A stretch of DNA of 64,000 bases from Secundilactobacillus silagei JCM 19001 (GTDB lineage Bacteria; Bacillota; Bacilli; Lactobacillales; Lactobacillaceae), in assembly GCF_002217945.1 (NCBI RefSeq), contig NZ_BCMG01000009.1, positions 62,001-126,000 of the forward strand, given 5' to 3'. This document shows positions 1 through 9,071 of this stretch, in pieces. The translations under genes were made by a program, and so were the position numbers. How positions within the stretch are numbered: the first letter of the stretch is position 1; each line of letters opens with the position of its first letter. The notes under the pieces were generated by a model that was not told the DNA's origin, did no database searches, and saw only the letters and a list, made by a program, of their open reading frames with translations.

Positions 1-830
1 CTGTTAAAGTTTGCGAACGGCAGCTTGACGTTCATCCCGAAGAAGCCGGTAACGATGGTCGGAACAGCCATGGTCAGAGACCAGATCGTTAAAAACTTCA
101 TCGTATCGTTTAAGTTGTTATTAATGATACTGTCAAAGGTATCCGTAATCCGGTTGACCACCTGTTCTTCATTTTCAATCATATGTAAAACTTGGTCGGA
201 TTCAATGGCAACATCTTCCAGCATATCGTTTTCATCACTGGAATTATTGACGCCAAAATAAGTTCGCGGGATCCGCGTGAACAGATCGTTATTGGATTCC
301 ACACCACTATTGAAAAAGGTCAGGGTCTGGCCCAAATAAGAGAGGGCCACTAAGTTGGAATTCTTAGCATCCTTATTAAGCATCTTATCAAGTTGATTTC
401 GCTGCTTAGTCACAAATTTAACGATCGGAATGTAACTGTCGATCAGGTCAAACATCGATTCCAAAATAAACGCCGAAGCGGAAGTCGTTTCAGCGTCTTG
501 AGCCGTTTTTTGAAAGGCTTCACTGACAAAATTCAAGCGGCTTTCGTTAAAGGTAAAGAGTACGCCCTGGTGAATTAAAAAGCCCACTGGCCGGGTGATA
601 TAGCGCGGTGCCTGGGTGTTTTTTAGCTGGTAGGGGACTAGGACGATCATCAGTTGTTGATTGTTGGCCGGATCGTAAACGTAATTGGCGGTTTCATCCT
701 TATCAGTGACGTAAGTAATGATATCGTCGGTGATGCCGTAATCAGCCATCAGTGTCCGTTCTTCGGTTTCAGTTAAGGCCGTTGTTTCAACCCAATCAAA
801 GCCATTTAAATGTTTGGTTGGTTTAATCAT
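1..830 (-). CDS. CorA-family divalent cation (Mg2+) transporter, 3' end outside window
   Basis: Reading the minus strand from an ATG at 830 gives an open frame of 276 codons that runs off the left edge. The N-terminal part is soluble and acidic, as in the cytoplasmic funnel of CorA channels. Near the window edge comes a first hydrophobic segment ending in GFFGMNVKLPF, the Gly-Met-Asn signature at the mouth of the CorA pore. The second membrane helix would lie outside the window. Family knowledge: CorA proteins are pentameric inner-membrane channels for Mg2+ (some for Co2+ or Ni2+). An AAAGGGAG ribosome site precedes the start. The metal preference cannot be read from the sequence. Family assignment is firm; the protein is incomplete here. 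Confidence 0.9.
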   Translation of the reverse strand, partial: MIKPTKHLNGFDWVETTALTETEERTLMADYGITDDIITYVTDKDETANYVYDPANNQQLMIVLVPYQLKNTQAPRYITRPVGFLIHQGVLFTFNESRLNFVSEAFQKTAQDAETTSASAFILESMFDLIDSYIPIVKFVTKQRNQLDKMLNKDAKNSNLVALSYLGQTLTFFNSGVESNNDLFTRIPRTYFGVNNSSDENDMLEDVAIESDQVLHMIENEEQVVNRITDTFDSIINNNLNDTMKFLTIWSLTMAVPTIVTGFFGMNVKLPFANFN

Positions 831-973
831 GAATAAACTCCCTTTTTAAACGTTTAATTTAAAAGCGGTTATGCTTCAAGAATACTATTTCCACGGGTAA
901 AAGCAAGCACTAAGGAAAGTCAGACAATGATGAAAATAAAACCAGAATTTGGTAAAAATTAGGCGTGATTTGG

Positions 974-1002
974 TTGACTTTTTTATAAAAATCCAGTAAC
1001 AT
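974..1002 (+). promoter_or_regulatory. Candidate promoter for the 1118 gene
   Basis: TTGACT, 17 bases, TAACAT. The -35 is good and the -10 moderate. The rest of the 831-1117 gap is AT-rich and shows nothing else that I recognise; an alternative TATGAT box lies near 1059. Confidence 0.35.
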
Positions 1003-1117
1003 GTTCTTTTTAAAGAGCGGAATAGCCCTGTCTTCTGTTGCTCGCAGGTTAAATATGATATGATATATCTAATAGTGAGTTAGCGGGTTATAGAAAAATC
1101 ATTGGGAGGTGATTACC

Positions 1118-1438
1118 GTGCTAAATCTAACTAAACAGTACTTAAAGAGCCGACATTATCGGTATGAAAAATCATACATTCGGCCACTGATGACTCCTGA
1201 AAGTGTCTATGTCTTTAAATTTGGTCGGGAGGCTTTGAATAATCGGGTAATCATCCGATACAGTCATACGTGGACTGGTCGTCGAAAGATTAACGAGATT
1301 GACCTTCGGCTGCACAAACAAAAGCATCCACGAATCTTCCGAAGTGAAAAAGATTTACTAAACTATCTGGAGTCGCGTTTACCACGACGAGAAGAAGAAG
1401 AAAAAGAACATCAGACTGATGAGGAGAACGCTAAGTAA
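1118..1438 (+). CDS. Small conserved-type hypothetical protein, basic with acidic tail
   Basis: A GTG at 1118 follows GGAGG (1105-1109) by eight bases, so it is preferred over the in-frame GTG at 1109, which overlaps the ribosome site. The product has 106 residues. It is rich in Arg/Lys/Tyr through residue 90 (for example RRKINEIDLRLHKQKHPR) and ends in a run of Glu/Asp. There is no signal peptide or membrane segment. I do not recognise the family. The basic body suggests nucleic-acid or ribosome contact, but that is only inference. It lies just upstream of prmA and is closed by its own terminator, so it is probably a separate transcription unit. Confidence 0.7.
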   Translation: MLNLTKQYLKSRHYRYEKSYIRPLMTPESVYVFKFGREALNNRVIIRYSHTWTGRRKINEIDLRLHKQKHPRIFRSEKDLLNYLESRLPRREEEEKEHQTDEENAK

Positions 1439-1456
1439 CTTTGGCGTTCTTTTTTT
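1426..1456 (+). terminator. Rho-independent terminator after the 1118 gene
   Basis: GAACGC (1426-1431) pairs with GCGTTC (1444-1449), with further pairing inside, followed by seven T. The stem overlaps the last codons of the gene. Confidence 0.75.
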
Positions 1457-1494
1457 GGAAATTTATTTTTTGAGGAATACGGAGGGCGATAAGT

Positions 1495-2454
1495 ATGAAT
1501 TGGACCGCAGTGACAGTAACAACGACCAATGAAGCAGTGGAAGCTGTTAGTAATATTTTGATGGAACACGGGGCTTCTGGTGTGCAGATCGATGATGAAA
1601 AGGATTATGAGCAGCTTAGTCAGGTTGACTGGGGTAAAAAGGGCGAGATCTTAAACGTGGATGAAATTCCCCACGTTAAAAACGGGGCGAAAATTACCGC
1701 TTACTTTCCAGCCACGATTTTTGTGCCGGAAATCATCCCCGCAATCAAACACCAAGTTGAAGGATTAAAGGCCTTTGGCTTAGCCGTGGCACCGGCCGAA
1801 GTGACCACGGATAAAGTTGACGAAACGAACTGGGCAACCGAATGGCAAAAATACTACCATCCCGTGCAAGTCACCCGCTTTTTGACCGTGGTCCCAAGCT
1901 GGGAGGATTATCAGCCGAAAACGAAGGACGAACGGATCATCAGACTGGATCCCGGAATGGCCTTTGGTACCGGGACCCATCCAACGACTAAGTTATCAAT
2001 GCAAGCTTTAGAGCTCGTGATTCATGGCGGTGAGTCCATGATCGACGTGGGGACCGGTTCTGGGGTTCTGAGTATTACGGCCAAGCAGTTAGGTGCTGGC
2101 GACATTCGCGCTTATGATCTGGATCAGGTTGCCGTGGATTCCGCTAAGAAGAATTTGGCGCTTAATCCAGTTGCTGCGGATATCACCGTTGCTGCCAACA
2201 ACTTACTAACGGGGATTCAGGGTGAAGCCGATATCATTGTTGCTAACATTTTACCAGATGTAATTCTTCCCCTGATTCCGCAGGCCTGGGGTTTACTGCC
2301 GGTACACGGTTACTTCATCACGTCAGGAATCATTACGGAAAAACTTGATCAAGTGCTTGATGCACAGCGCAAGCAGGGCTTTAAAATTTTGCAAACACTT
2401 AACATGGGTGATTGGTACGGTGTCATCGCTCAAAGACCGGGGGCCGACGATTAA
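1495..2454 (+). CDS. prmA: Ribosomal protein L11 methyltransferase
   Basis: The product of 319 residues trimethylates ribosomal protein L11 using S-adenosylmethionine in the cytosol. A variable N-terminal L11-binding domain (about 1-120) is followed by a Rossmann methyltransferase domain. The SAM-binding motif I is visible as [11 protein letters not shown] (about 180-190), and the catalytic-site motif as NILPDVI (about 250). Length matches the family (about 310-320). GGAGG lies eight bases before the ATG. The stop codon is followed directly by the ATG of rsmE with no gap, so the two rRNA/ribosome-modifying enzymes are translationally coupled, the usual firmicute arrangement. Confidence 0.97.
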   Translation: MNWTAVTVTTTNEAVEAVSNILMEHGASGVQIDDEKDYEQLSQVDWGKKGEILNVDEIPHVKNGAKITAYFPATIFVPEIIPAIKHQVEGLKAFGLAVAPAEVTTDKVDETNWATEWQKYYHPVQVTRFLTVVPSWEDYQPKTKDERIIRLDPGMAFGTGTHPTTKLSMQALELVIHGGESMIDVGTGSGVLSITAKQLGAGDIRAYDLDQVAVDSAKKNLALNPVAADITVAANNLLTGIQGEADIIVANILPDVILPLIPQAWGLLPVHGYFITSGIITEKLDQVLDAQRKQGFKILQTLNMGDWYGVIAQRPGADD

Positions 2455-3189
2455 ATGCAACGGTATTTTGTAAAGCCCACTTTAAAAACGGGCAGTCAAT
2501 TTGAACTTGACAGTAACGTATCTAAGCATTGGCTGCAGGTCATGCGTGGTGTACCAGGTGATCAAGCTGAGTTTGTCGATGGCCAAGAAACGCTTTATTT
2601 AGGGCAATTGAATGAAGACCATTCGGTGACGGTGGTCAAACCCTTGGCAAATCACGTTGAATTACCAGTCAAAGTTACCATTTTGTCTGGACTGCCAAAA
2701 CAGGATAAAGCCGAATGGATCGTCCAAAAAGCCACCGAAATGGGGGCTGATACCATTTGTTTCTTTGGTGCTGACTGGTCGGTGGCCAAGTGGCAACCCA
2801 ATAAACTGAGTAAAAAAGTGACTCGGCTGCAAAAAATTGCCCAGGGCGCTGCTGAACAGGCGCACCGGACGCACATTCCAACGGTACGTTACTTTAACAC
2901 TTTGAAACAGGCGATTACGGAACTGTCATCCGATCATCTGCTGGTAGCCTATGAAGAGGCTGCCAAACAGGGTGAGCAGGCACAGTTGGTTCAATTACTT
3001 AATCGCATCAAAACGGGCGAGCGGCTTACGGCAGTCTTTGGTCCTGAAGGCGGTATTTCACCGGCTGAAATGCAGTTTCTCGAACAAAGTCAGGCCACGG
3101 TTGCCGGGCTTGGGCCGCGAATTTTACGGACGGAAACGGCCCCGTTATACTTTTTAGCGGCGGTTTCGACGATGTTAGAATTACAGTGA
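2455..3189 (+). CDS. rsmE: 16S rRNA (uracil-1498-N3)-methyltransferase
   Basis: The 244-residue product methylates N3 of U1498 in the decoding centre of the 30S subunit. An N-terminal PUA-like domain (about 1-70) precedes a SPOUT-fold methyltransferase domain. The knotted SAM site is visible near the C-terminus as FGPEGGISPAE and then LGPRILRTETAPL, both signatures of the RsmE family. Length is typical. The start directly abuts the prmA stop. A possible separate promoter is not evident, so co-transcription with prmA is expected. Confidence 0.96.
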   Translation: MQRYFVKPTLKTGSQFELDSNVSKHWLQVMRGVPGDQAEFVDGQETLYLGQLNEDHSVTVVKPLANHVELPVKVTILSGLPKQDKAEWIVQKATEMGADTICFFGADWSVAKWQPNKLSKKVTRLQKIAQGAAEQAHRTHIPTVRYFNTLKQAITELSSDHLLVAYEEAAKQGEQAQLVQLLNRIKTGERLTAVFGPEGGISPAEMQFLEQSQATVAGLGPRILRTETAPLYFLAAVSTMLELQ

Positions 3190-3250
3190 TTGAATGCTAT
3201 CCATACGCGTAAAATAATGCTAAAATGTAAACCATTCATGAAATAAGAGA

Positions 3251-3592
3251 GTGAAGCAAACGAAGATGACAATTTTAAAACGAATCGGCTGGCCTTATTG
3301 GGCACTCAGCATAGTATTGGGCGTGGTTTTGCCCGTCTTGTTACACAGTATTTCAATTGGTGGTCTCTGGCGTTCCGGTGTGATTTACGGTTTGATCTAT
3401 TCCGTTACCGCTGGGGTGATTGGCCACTATGTTAAGCGTCGCGGTGACAGCTGGTGGCTGTTATTTGTTTTACCCGTATTATTTGCGTTAGGAATTCTCA
3501 TGTCTGGGCCAAAATACGCAATCTATTTTGCCCCAGTATATCTATGTATTAGTTATTTAGCCTATGGTCTGAGTGCCATGGAGGGGATGTGA
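3251..3592 (+). CDS. Small integral membrane protein of unknown function
   Basis: The protein has 113 residues (from GTG 3251) or 108 residues (from ATG 3266). The ribosome site is weak for both, so the start is unsettled. Four hydrophobic stretches fill most of the sequence: about 13-30, 36-55, 66-85 and 88-105, with few charged residues between them. I recognise no family motif. The gene ends four bases before the rel start, and the rel ribosome site (GGAGGGG) lies inside its last codons, so it is probably co-translated with rel. A role linked to the stringent response is possible from position only. Confidence 0.65.
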   Translation: MKQTKMTILKRIGWPYWALSIVLGVVLPVLLHSISIGGLWRSGVIYGLIYSVTAGVIGHYVKRRGDSWWLLFVLPVLFALGILMSGPKYAIYFAPVYLCISYLAYGLSAMEGM

Positions 3593-3596
3593 TTAG

Positions 3597-5834
3597 ATGT
3601 CTAGAGAGCAAACTTGGACAGCTCAAGGCGTAATCGACGCAGTATCAGCTTATATGAATAAGGATCACGTCGCAATTGTTAAGCGGGCCTATAAGTTCGC
3701 CGCGGTTGCGCACAAGGATCAGGTTCGTCAGTCGGGCGAACCCTACATTATGCACCCCATTCAGGTCGCCGGCATTTTAGCCAATCTAAAGATGGATCCG
3801 ACAACCATCGCGTCCGGTTTCCTTCACGATATCGTTGAAGATACCGGCGTCACCCTCGATGACGTTCGGGAACTCTTTGGCGACGACATTGCGATGATCG
3901 TGGATGGCGTCACCAAACTGGGTAAGATTAAGTATAAATCCAATAAGCAGCGGCTGGCAGAAAATCACCGAAAACTGCTGTTAGCGATGTCTAAGGACAT
4001 TCGGGTCATGATCGTTAAGTTGGCTGACCGGCTGCATAATATGCGCACGCTGCAGCACTTGCGACCAGATAAACAGCGCCGGATCGCTAATGAAACGCTG
4101 GAGATCTACGCACCATTAGCTGACCGTTTAGGGATCAGTGCCATTAAGTGGGAACTGGAAGATATTTCGTTACGCTACCTGAACCCGCAGCAGTATTACC
4201 GGATCGTGCACCTGATGAATTCGCGTCGTGATCAACGGGAAAGCTACATTGCCGAAGCGATTGTCGATATTAAGCATGCCATTGGCGATTTGCACATTGA
4301 TCCGGAGATTTATGGCCGGCCAAAGCACATCTATTCGATCTATCGCAAAATGCGTGACCAGCACAAGCAATTTAGCCAAATCTATGATCTACTGGCAATT
4401 CGGGTGATCGTGGATAACATCCGTGACTGCTACGCGGTTTTAGGGGCCATTCATACGAAGTGGAAGCCCATGCCAGGGCGTTTTAAGGACTACATTGCCA
4501 TGCCTAAGGCCAACATGTATCAATCTTTACATACGACGGTGATCGGGCCAGAAGGACGGCCGCTGGAAGTCCAGATTCGGACTAAGGAAATGCACCGGGT
4601 GGCTGAATTTGGGGTGGCGGCCCACTGGGCTTACAAAGAAGGCAAAACGGATAAGGTTGAAGCAACCAATACCGGCAACAAGTTAAACTGGTTCAAACAG
4701 ATCATTGAACTGCAAGAAGATACCGATGATGCTGCCGACTTTATGGACAGTGTTAAGGGTGAACTCTTTGGTGACCATGTGTATGCCTTTACGCCTAAGG
4801 GTGATGTTTTGGAACTGCCGAAGGGTGCTGGACCATTGGATATGGCTTATCAGATCCATACTGAAGTTGGTAACCATACCACCGGTGCCACGGTGAACGG
4901 TAAAATTGTGCCGTTGGATTATGAAGTTAAAAACGGCGATATTGTCGATATTAAAACGTCTTCTAATTCGGCTGGCCCCAACCGTGACTGGCTCAAGCTA
5001 GTCTCAACACGGCGGGCGCGCAATAAGATCAAGCAGTTCTTCCGGCAAAAAGACCGGGAAAAGAACGTTGAATCCGGGCGGCAGATCATCGAACAGCAGC
5101 TGCGCGATTTTAAGTTCGATCCTAAGGAATTGATGACGAAGGATAAGCTGCAAAAAGTGGTCGATAAGATGCACTATTCACACATTGACGATCTGTTTGC
5201 CGCCGTTGGGTTTGGCGACCTGCAGCCAGTGGGGGTTGCTAACCGTCTGACTGAAGATGTGCGACATCAACGTGAAGAACAGCGACAGCGGCAAGAAGAA
5301 CATGAATTGCTGGAAGAACATCAGACCATTGATAACACTGAATCGGAGTCTAGTTCGCACCGTAAGCGTAAGCTCAAGCCATCAGAAGGGGTCGTCATTG
5401 AAGGTGTCGATAACCTGCTGGTCCGTTTAAGCCATTGCTGTGCCCCAGTTCCCGGTGATAAGATCGTCGGGTATATTACTAAGGGCCGTGGGGTTTCAGT
5501 CCACCGTGCCAACTGTCCTAACGTGGCGCACGCCGAAGCTAACGGTGAGCGGATCGTTGAAGTGTACTGGGATAACCCGAGCGAAACCACGTCAATGTAC
5601 AATGCTGACCTGGAGATTCAGGGTTATAACCGTGATGGTCTGCTTAACGATGTTTTGCGGATCGTTAATAGTACCACTAAACAATTAAACGTGGTCAACG
5701 GCCGGGTCGACCATAATAAGATGGTCACCATATCCATTTCGCTGGGCATCAGAAATGCCGCACAGTTGGAACGGTTAATGGATAACCTGAAAAACGTTCA
5801 GGATGTCTATGTGGTTAAACGACCGTTTAGATAA
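3597..5834 (+). CDS. rel: Bifunctional (p)ppGpp synthetase/hydrolase (RSH family)
   Basis: This 745-residue enzyme makes (p)ppGpp from ATP and GTP/GDP on stalled ribosomes and degrades it again. Domains in order: HD hydrolase (about 50-150; HP at YIMHPIQVAGIL and the catalytic pair in FLHDIVEDT), synthetase (about 240-350; GRPKHIYSIYRKM and YQSLHTTV), TGS (about 395-455), a helical/zinc-finger region with the HCCAPVPGD Cys pair (about 610), and a C-terminal ACT domain (about 670-745). The intact HD motif argues for hydrolase activity, as in Gram-positive Rel rather than E. coli RelA. The ATG follows GGAGGGG. A strong hairpin follows the stop. Confidence 0.96.
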   Translation: MSREQTWTAQGVIDAVSAYMNKDHVAIVKRAYKFAAVAHKDQVRQSGEPYIMHPIQVAGILANLKMDPTTIASGFLHDIVEDTGVTLDDVRELFGDDIAMIVDGVTKLGKIKYKSNKQRLAENHRKLLLAMSKDIRVMIVKLADRLHNMRTLQHLRPDKQRRIANETLEIYAPLADRLGISAIKWELEDISLRYLNPQQYYRIVHLMNSRRDQRESYIAEAIVDIKHAIGDLHIDPEIYGRPKHIYSIYRKMRDQHKQFSQIYDLLAIRVIVDNIRDCYAVLGAIHTKWKPMPGRFKDYIAMPKANMYQSLHTTVIGPEGRPLEVQIRTKEMHRVAEFGVAAHWAYKEGKTDKVEATNTGNKLNWFKQIIELQEDTDDAADFMDSVKGELFGDHVYAFTPKGDVLELPKGAGPLDMAYQIHTEVGNHTTGATVNGKIVPLDYEVKNGDIVDIKTSSNSAGPNRDWLKLVSTRRARNKIKQFFRQKDREKNVESGRQIIEQQLRDFKFDPKELMTKDKLQKVVDKMHYSHIDDLFAAVGFGDLQPVGVANRLTEDVRHQREEQRQRQEEHELLEEHQTIDNTESESSSHRKRKLKPSEGVVIEGVDNLLVRLSHCCAPVPGDKIVGYITKGRGVSVHRANCPNVAHAEANGERIVEVYWDNPSETTSMYNADLEIQGYNRDGLLNDVLRIVNSTTKQLNVVNGRVDHNKMVTISISLGIRNAAQLERLMDNLKNVQDVYVVKRPFR

Positions 5835-5850
5835 ATGATAAAATTAAAAA

Positions 5851-5877
5851 AACGACACGGTCAGCCGTGTCGTTTTG
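5851..5877 (+). terminator. Hairpin between rel and dtd
   Basis: A perfect 10-bp stem, AACGACACGG / CCGTGTCGTT with loop TCAG, is followed by a short T run (TTTT including the stem end). It has A residues on the 5' side, so it may act in both directions. The T run is short, so read-through into dtd 23 bases downstream is likely. Confidence 0.7.
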
Positions 5878-5899
5878 ATATTTATGAGGAGGATTCATC

Positions 5900-6346
5900 G
5901 TGCGAATCGTATTACAACGGGTAACGTCTGCTCAAGTCGCCATTGACGACCAAGTAGTCGGTAAAATTAAACAGGGTTATTTAGTGTTGTTTGGGGCTGC
6001 CGATACCGATGGTGAGGACGAATTGGACTATTACGTGCATAAGATTGCTAAGCTGCGGGTCTTTTCAGATGATGCCGGCAAAATGAACTTGTCGATTCAA
6101 GATGTGGGGGGCGCCATTTTATCCGTTTCACAATTTACCCTCTATGCCGATACGAAAAAGGGCAACCGGCCAAGCTTTACTAAGGCCGGCGCACCGGACC
6201 ATGCCAAAGAGATCTATGACCGGTTTAACCAAAAATTGCGCAATGCTGGTATTCAGGTTGAAACTGGCGAATTTGGTGCCGATATGCAAGTCAGTTTAGT
6301 CAACGATGGTCCCGTCACCATTCTGTTTGATAGTGCGGATCTATAA
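5900..6346 (+). CDS. dtd: D-aminoacyl-tRNA deacylase
   Basis: The 148-residue homodimeric enzyme removes D-amino acids (and Gly from tRNA-Ala) mischarged on tRNA. The two family signatures are present: SQFTLYAD (about 77-84) and the cross-subunit Gly-cisPro motif in NDGPVTI (about 136-142). The length is typical of the family. The GTG start at 5900 is chosen because AGGAGG lies nine bases upstream. In firmicutes dtd commonly follows rel, as here. The last codons are followed within 14 bases by the next gene, so both are probably on one transcript. Confidence 0.96.
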   Translation: MRIVLQRVTSAQVAIDDQVVGKIKQGYLVLFGAADTDGEDELDYYVHKIAKLRVFSDDAGKMNLSIQDVGGAILSVSQFTLYADTKKGNRPSFTKAGAPDHAKEIYDRFNQKLRNAGIQVETGEFGADMQVSLVNDGPVTILFDSADL

Positions 6347-6356
6347 GGAGATTGTA

Positions 6357-7001
6357 ATGAAATATCAATCGTTTTTCTGGGATTTTGATGGCACCATTTT
6401 TGACACTTATCCCATCATGGTGCAAGCCTTCATGACCGCGTTGACCAGACAGCAGGTTTCTGAACTTGAGTTAGATGAACAGGAAATTTACGAAGTGATG
6501 CGCCAGCATTCATTTGGCACCGCGAAGCAGCAGTTCAGCGCAGAATTTAGTATCGACGCTGAGCGATTAGAACACGATTACCGTCAAATCGAAAGCCAGC
6601 ACATTGAACAGGCCCAGCCGTTTGCCGGGATGCTGGATTTACTGCAGCAACTAAACGACGTAGGCGGGACCCATTACCTGCTGACACACCGTAACCGCAG
6701 TGCTAACCAACTATTAGAGACGGCTGACATTAAAAGACTGTTCGCTGATGAAGTCACCAGTGAACAGCCCTTTCCCAGAAAGCCGAATCCAGCTTCCCTG
6801 AATGCTTTAATTGAACGAAACGGTGTCAAACGGCCAGAAGCCATCATGATTGGGGATCGAACGTTAGACATTGACGCGGGTCATAATGCTGGCATTGCTG
6901 GTGCTCTATTTGACCCGGGCCGGTTGATCGATTTTCGTTCCAGCCAGCCCGAAATCAACGTGACTAACGTGGGCGAGTTGAAAGCCGCCTTGCTTCAGTA
7001 A
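6357..7001 (+). CDS. HAD-superfamily hydrolase, phosphoglycolate phosphatase-like
   Basis: A 214-residue protein starting at ATG 6357, eight bases after AAGGAG; an upstream in-frame ATG at 6306 lies inside dtd and lacks a ribosome site. HAD motif I is DFDGTIFDT (about 8-16, nucleophile Asp), motif II is LLTHRN (about 115), motif III is the Lys in PRKPNP (about 140), and motif IV is IGDRTLDID (about 165-173). A helical cap lies between motifs I and II, as in PGP/beta-PGM-type enzymes. The substrate cannot be told from the sequence. Its stop is only three bases from the stop of the opposing gene, with the short inverted repeat CAGTAA/TTACTG spanning the junction. Confidence 0.85.
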   Translation: MKYQSFFWDFDGTIFDTYPIMVQAFMTALTRQQVSELELDEQEIYEVMRQHSFGTAKQQFSAEFSIDAERLEHDYRQIESQHIEQAQPFAGMLDLLQQLNDVGGTHYLLTHRNRSANQLLETADIKRLFADEVTSEQPFPRKPNPASLNALIERNGVKRPEAIMIGDRTLDIDAGHNAGIAGALFDPGRLIDFRSSQPEINVTNVGELKAALLQ

Positions 7002-7004
7002 TTT

Positions 7005-7838
7005 TTAGTAGTTACTGAGAATACGATCAACTGAGCCACCGTAGGATTCACCGAATAAATTGAGGTGTGCCATCAGGTAGTAGAGCTGATACCACGGCAG
7101 TCGCTCTTGAAAGCCCGACTGAATGGGGTAGGTGTCGTTGTAACCCTGGTAAAACTGGTCATCGAAGCCACCAAATACCGTGGTCATGGCGAGGTCGAAT
7201 TCCCGATCGCCATACAAAACGTCCGGGTCGATCAAAGCCGGTTTACCATCAGCGGTAAACATCACGTTGCCAAACCACAGATCACCGTGGAGTAAACTGG
7301 GCACGCTGTCGTGATGCTGAAAATAATCTAAGATAATCTGGCAGAGCCGTGTAAGATGGGCCTGCCTTTTTTGATTCCATAAACCGTGCTGGTCAGCTCG
7401 CTTAGCTAGAACTTCCAGCCGTTGATGGACGTAGAAGTCACCCCAATTAGTCTGCCAAGTATTGATCTTGGGCAGCTTGCCGTCAACGTCATGGTCGAAG
7501 CCAAACCGGTCGTTGTGCAGCTGATGCACGTGGGCCACCAGTTTGCCGAGATCGTATTGACTGCCTTGACCGCTCTCCAGCCAAGACAAGATCAGGTAGG
7601 CGTCACCGTTAATTTGACCAGAAGCGATGACTTGGGGTACTAAGGCCGCCTGTGCTAATAGCTTAAGGCCTTCAATTTCGTGTTGATAAAAGACCTGTTC
7701 ACGATTGGGCTGCACCAGCAAAAAATAGGTCGTGTCGGCCGTTTCCAGTCGATAGGCTTGATTAATGTCACCACCTGAAACGGGGATCACCCGTTTGATG
7801 GCGTCGATTGGCAGTTGCTTGAGCCATTCATTATCCAT
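7005..7838 (-). CDS. Fructosamine kinase family protein
   Basis: The product has 277 residues from ATG 7838; an in-frame TTG at 7850 sits too near the AAAGG ribosome site. The fold is the aminoglycoside-phosphotransferase/kinase type. The catalytic loop is LLHGDLWFGNVMF (about 195), and the metal-binding segment is ALIDPDVLYGDREFDLAMT (about 220-240), which closely follows the signature of fructosamine-3-kinases. Known members phosphorylate ketoamines formed on sugars or proteins so that the adduct falls off, a form of protein deglycation. The precise substrate in lactobacilli is uncertain (ribulosamine or erythrulosamine are possible). It is convergent with the HAD gene. Confidence 0.87.
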   Translation of the reverse strand: MDNEWLKQLPIDAIKRVIPVSGGDINQAYRLETADTTYFLLVQPNREQVFYQHEIEGLKLLAQAALVPQVIASGQINGDAYLILSWLESGQGSQYDLGKLVAHVHQLHNDRFGFDHDVDGKLPKINTWQTNWGDFYVHQRLEVLAKRADQHGLWNQKRQAHLTRLCQIILDYFQHHDSVPSLLHGDLWFGNVMFTADGKPALIDPDVLYGDREFDLAMTTVFGGFDDQFYQGYNDTYPIQSGFQERLPWYQLYYLMAHLNLFGESYGGSVDRILSNY

Positions 7839-7861
7839 GTATTTAACCAACCTTTCTGAAC

Positions 7862-8710
7862 TTATTTGTTTTCAAAGTAGGCGGCTAGACCATTGGTGAC
7901 ATCCTTAGCCACCTTATTTTGATAGGCGGGATCTTCAATTGATTTGAAGTCCTTGGCGTTATTGATATAACCCATCTCTAATAGTAACGCAGGTCGCAGG
8001 TTGTCGCGAATCACTTCAAAGTTGCCAACATCGACCCCCTTATTAGTTAGCGGTAAGCCCGTGAGATGCTGATTAATGGTGCGCGCTAACTTTAAGGAGG
8101 TATTGGCATGGTAATAGTAAGTCGTGAAGCCGGAACCCAGGTTATTTTCAGGACTGGAGTCAAAATGAAAACTAATAAAAGCGTCCGCATGGTTGTCAGT
8201 GGCCATTTCCGGCCGGGCTCCCAAAGAAACGGTCTGATTGCCGGTGCGTGTCATAATGACGTGGGCGCCGCGGGCAGTTAACTGGTTGCGGACTTTCTTG
8301 GCTAATTGCAGCGTATAGGTTTTTTCATCGTGATGCTGGTCAATGGATAGGGCACCGGAATCACTGCCGCCGTGACCGGGATCCAAAACGATCGTGGCTT
8401 CAGACAAATTAGTCGCTGTTTTGATTTTTGACGACTGATTGATCAGCCAGCTGGCGACCCAGCCGAAATGGTGATCATCATAGCGGACTTTGTACCAGTT
8501 ATCCGTTTTCTGAACGATGTAAACGGCCTGCCCCTTTTTCAAAATAGCTTTAGTCTGATAGTTAATATTGGGACCGGTTCGGACGTTAATGTTAGCGATG
8601 GGGGTCGTTAAGCGGTCTTGACGAACGGTTTGAAAGACAGCAATGCCTAAGGTCAGCAGGATCACCAATGAAATGGTGATTTGTTGCCAGTGTTGTTTTA
8701 CGTAGTTCAA
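7862..8710 (-). CDS. Secreted N-acetylmuramoyl-L-alanine amidase with SH3 domain
   Basis: The 282-residue protein cleaves the amide bond between N-acetylmuramic acid and L-Ala of peptidoglycan. An N-terminal hydrophobic helix (about 9-27) acts as signal or membrane anchor, followed by a bacterial SH3 domain (about 35-95, with INVRTGPNINYQT) for wall binding. The Amidase_3 catalytic domain covers about 105-280. Zinc ligands are visible as His in DPGHGG, His in SFHFDSS and Glu in LLEMGY. Length and arrangement match single-SH3 amidases of lactobacilli. It is transcribed away from hisS, with the T-box leader on the other strand in between. Confidence 0.93.
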   Translation of the reverse strand: MNYVKQHWQQITISLVILLTLGIAVFQTVRQDRLTTPIANINVRTGPNINYQTKAILKKGQAVYIVQKTDNWYKVRYDDHHFGWVASWLINQSSKIKTATNLSEATIVLDPGHGGSDSGALSIDQHHDEKTYTLQLAKKVRNQLTARGAHVIMTRTGNQTVSLGARPEMATDNHADAFISFHFDSSPENNLGSGFTTYYYHANTSLKLARTINQHLTGLPLTNKGVDVGNFEVIRDNLRPALLLEMGYINNAKDFKSIEDPAYQNKVAKDVTNGLAAYFENK

Positions 8711-8788
8711 ATTAATTTCCTCGATTAGTTTTTTAAATAATTATAGGTTATTTTGTTACAAAGATACAGCCTGCAAATGAAAACGTCC

Positions 8789-8817
8789 TTGACTTTTCGC
8801 GGGTAACTGAGTAGTCT
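8789..8817 (+). promoter_or_regulatory. Candidate promoter of the hisS-aspS leader
   Basis: TTGACT, 17 bases, TAGTCT. The -35 is good and the -10 weak. It lies directly upstream of the T-box stem I, which supports its use. Confidence 0.45.
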
Positions 8818-8839
8818 TATTGGTAGTTAAATAAATGAA

Positions 8840-9032
8840 ACGCCGATGAAAAAGATCAGTAAATGACCCGTGACTTTCAGAAAGTATCTGGTTGATGAAA
8901 AGATACAGCAGACGGGAAGTTGAAGACACTTTTGAGGTGGGTAAGCAATTATCCGTGTCCAACGTTATGGATGAGTAAATTTAAGGTGGTACCGTGCGAA
9001 GCACCCTTGTGAAAACAAGGGTGCTTTTTATT
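8840..9032 (+). promoter_or_regulatory. T-box riboswitch controlling hisS-aspS
   Basis: The T-box core AAGGTGGTACCGTG lies at 8983-8996. It is followed by a strong terminator (AGCACCCTTGT/ACAAGGGTGCT, 9000-9025, then T run), the competing antiterminator arrangement of tRNA-sensing leaders. Stem I is upstream: AAAAG pairs with CTTTT (about 8929-8933), and CCCGT pairs with ACGGG. The specifier bulge on the 3' side reads GAAGACA just before the lower stem. By the same geometry as the glyQ leader in this window (GGC, A, CTTTT), the specifier is GAC (Asp, 8925-8927). It overlaps CAC (His, 8927-8929). Uncharged tRNA favours read-through into both synthetase genes. Confidence 0.93.
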
Positions 9033-9071
9033 TTTTTACGCCACTATATCAAAATCAGAAAGGGAGATACT

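Noticed and set aside
25-578. Plus-strand frames opposite the corA-type gene
   Set aside because: The minus strand encodes a clear CorA protein with the GMN motif; the plus frames are antisense artefacts.
6306-6356. Upstream start for the HAD gene at 6306
   Set aside because: It lies inside dtd and has no ribosome site; ATG 6357 has AAGGAG at good spacing.
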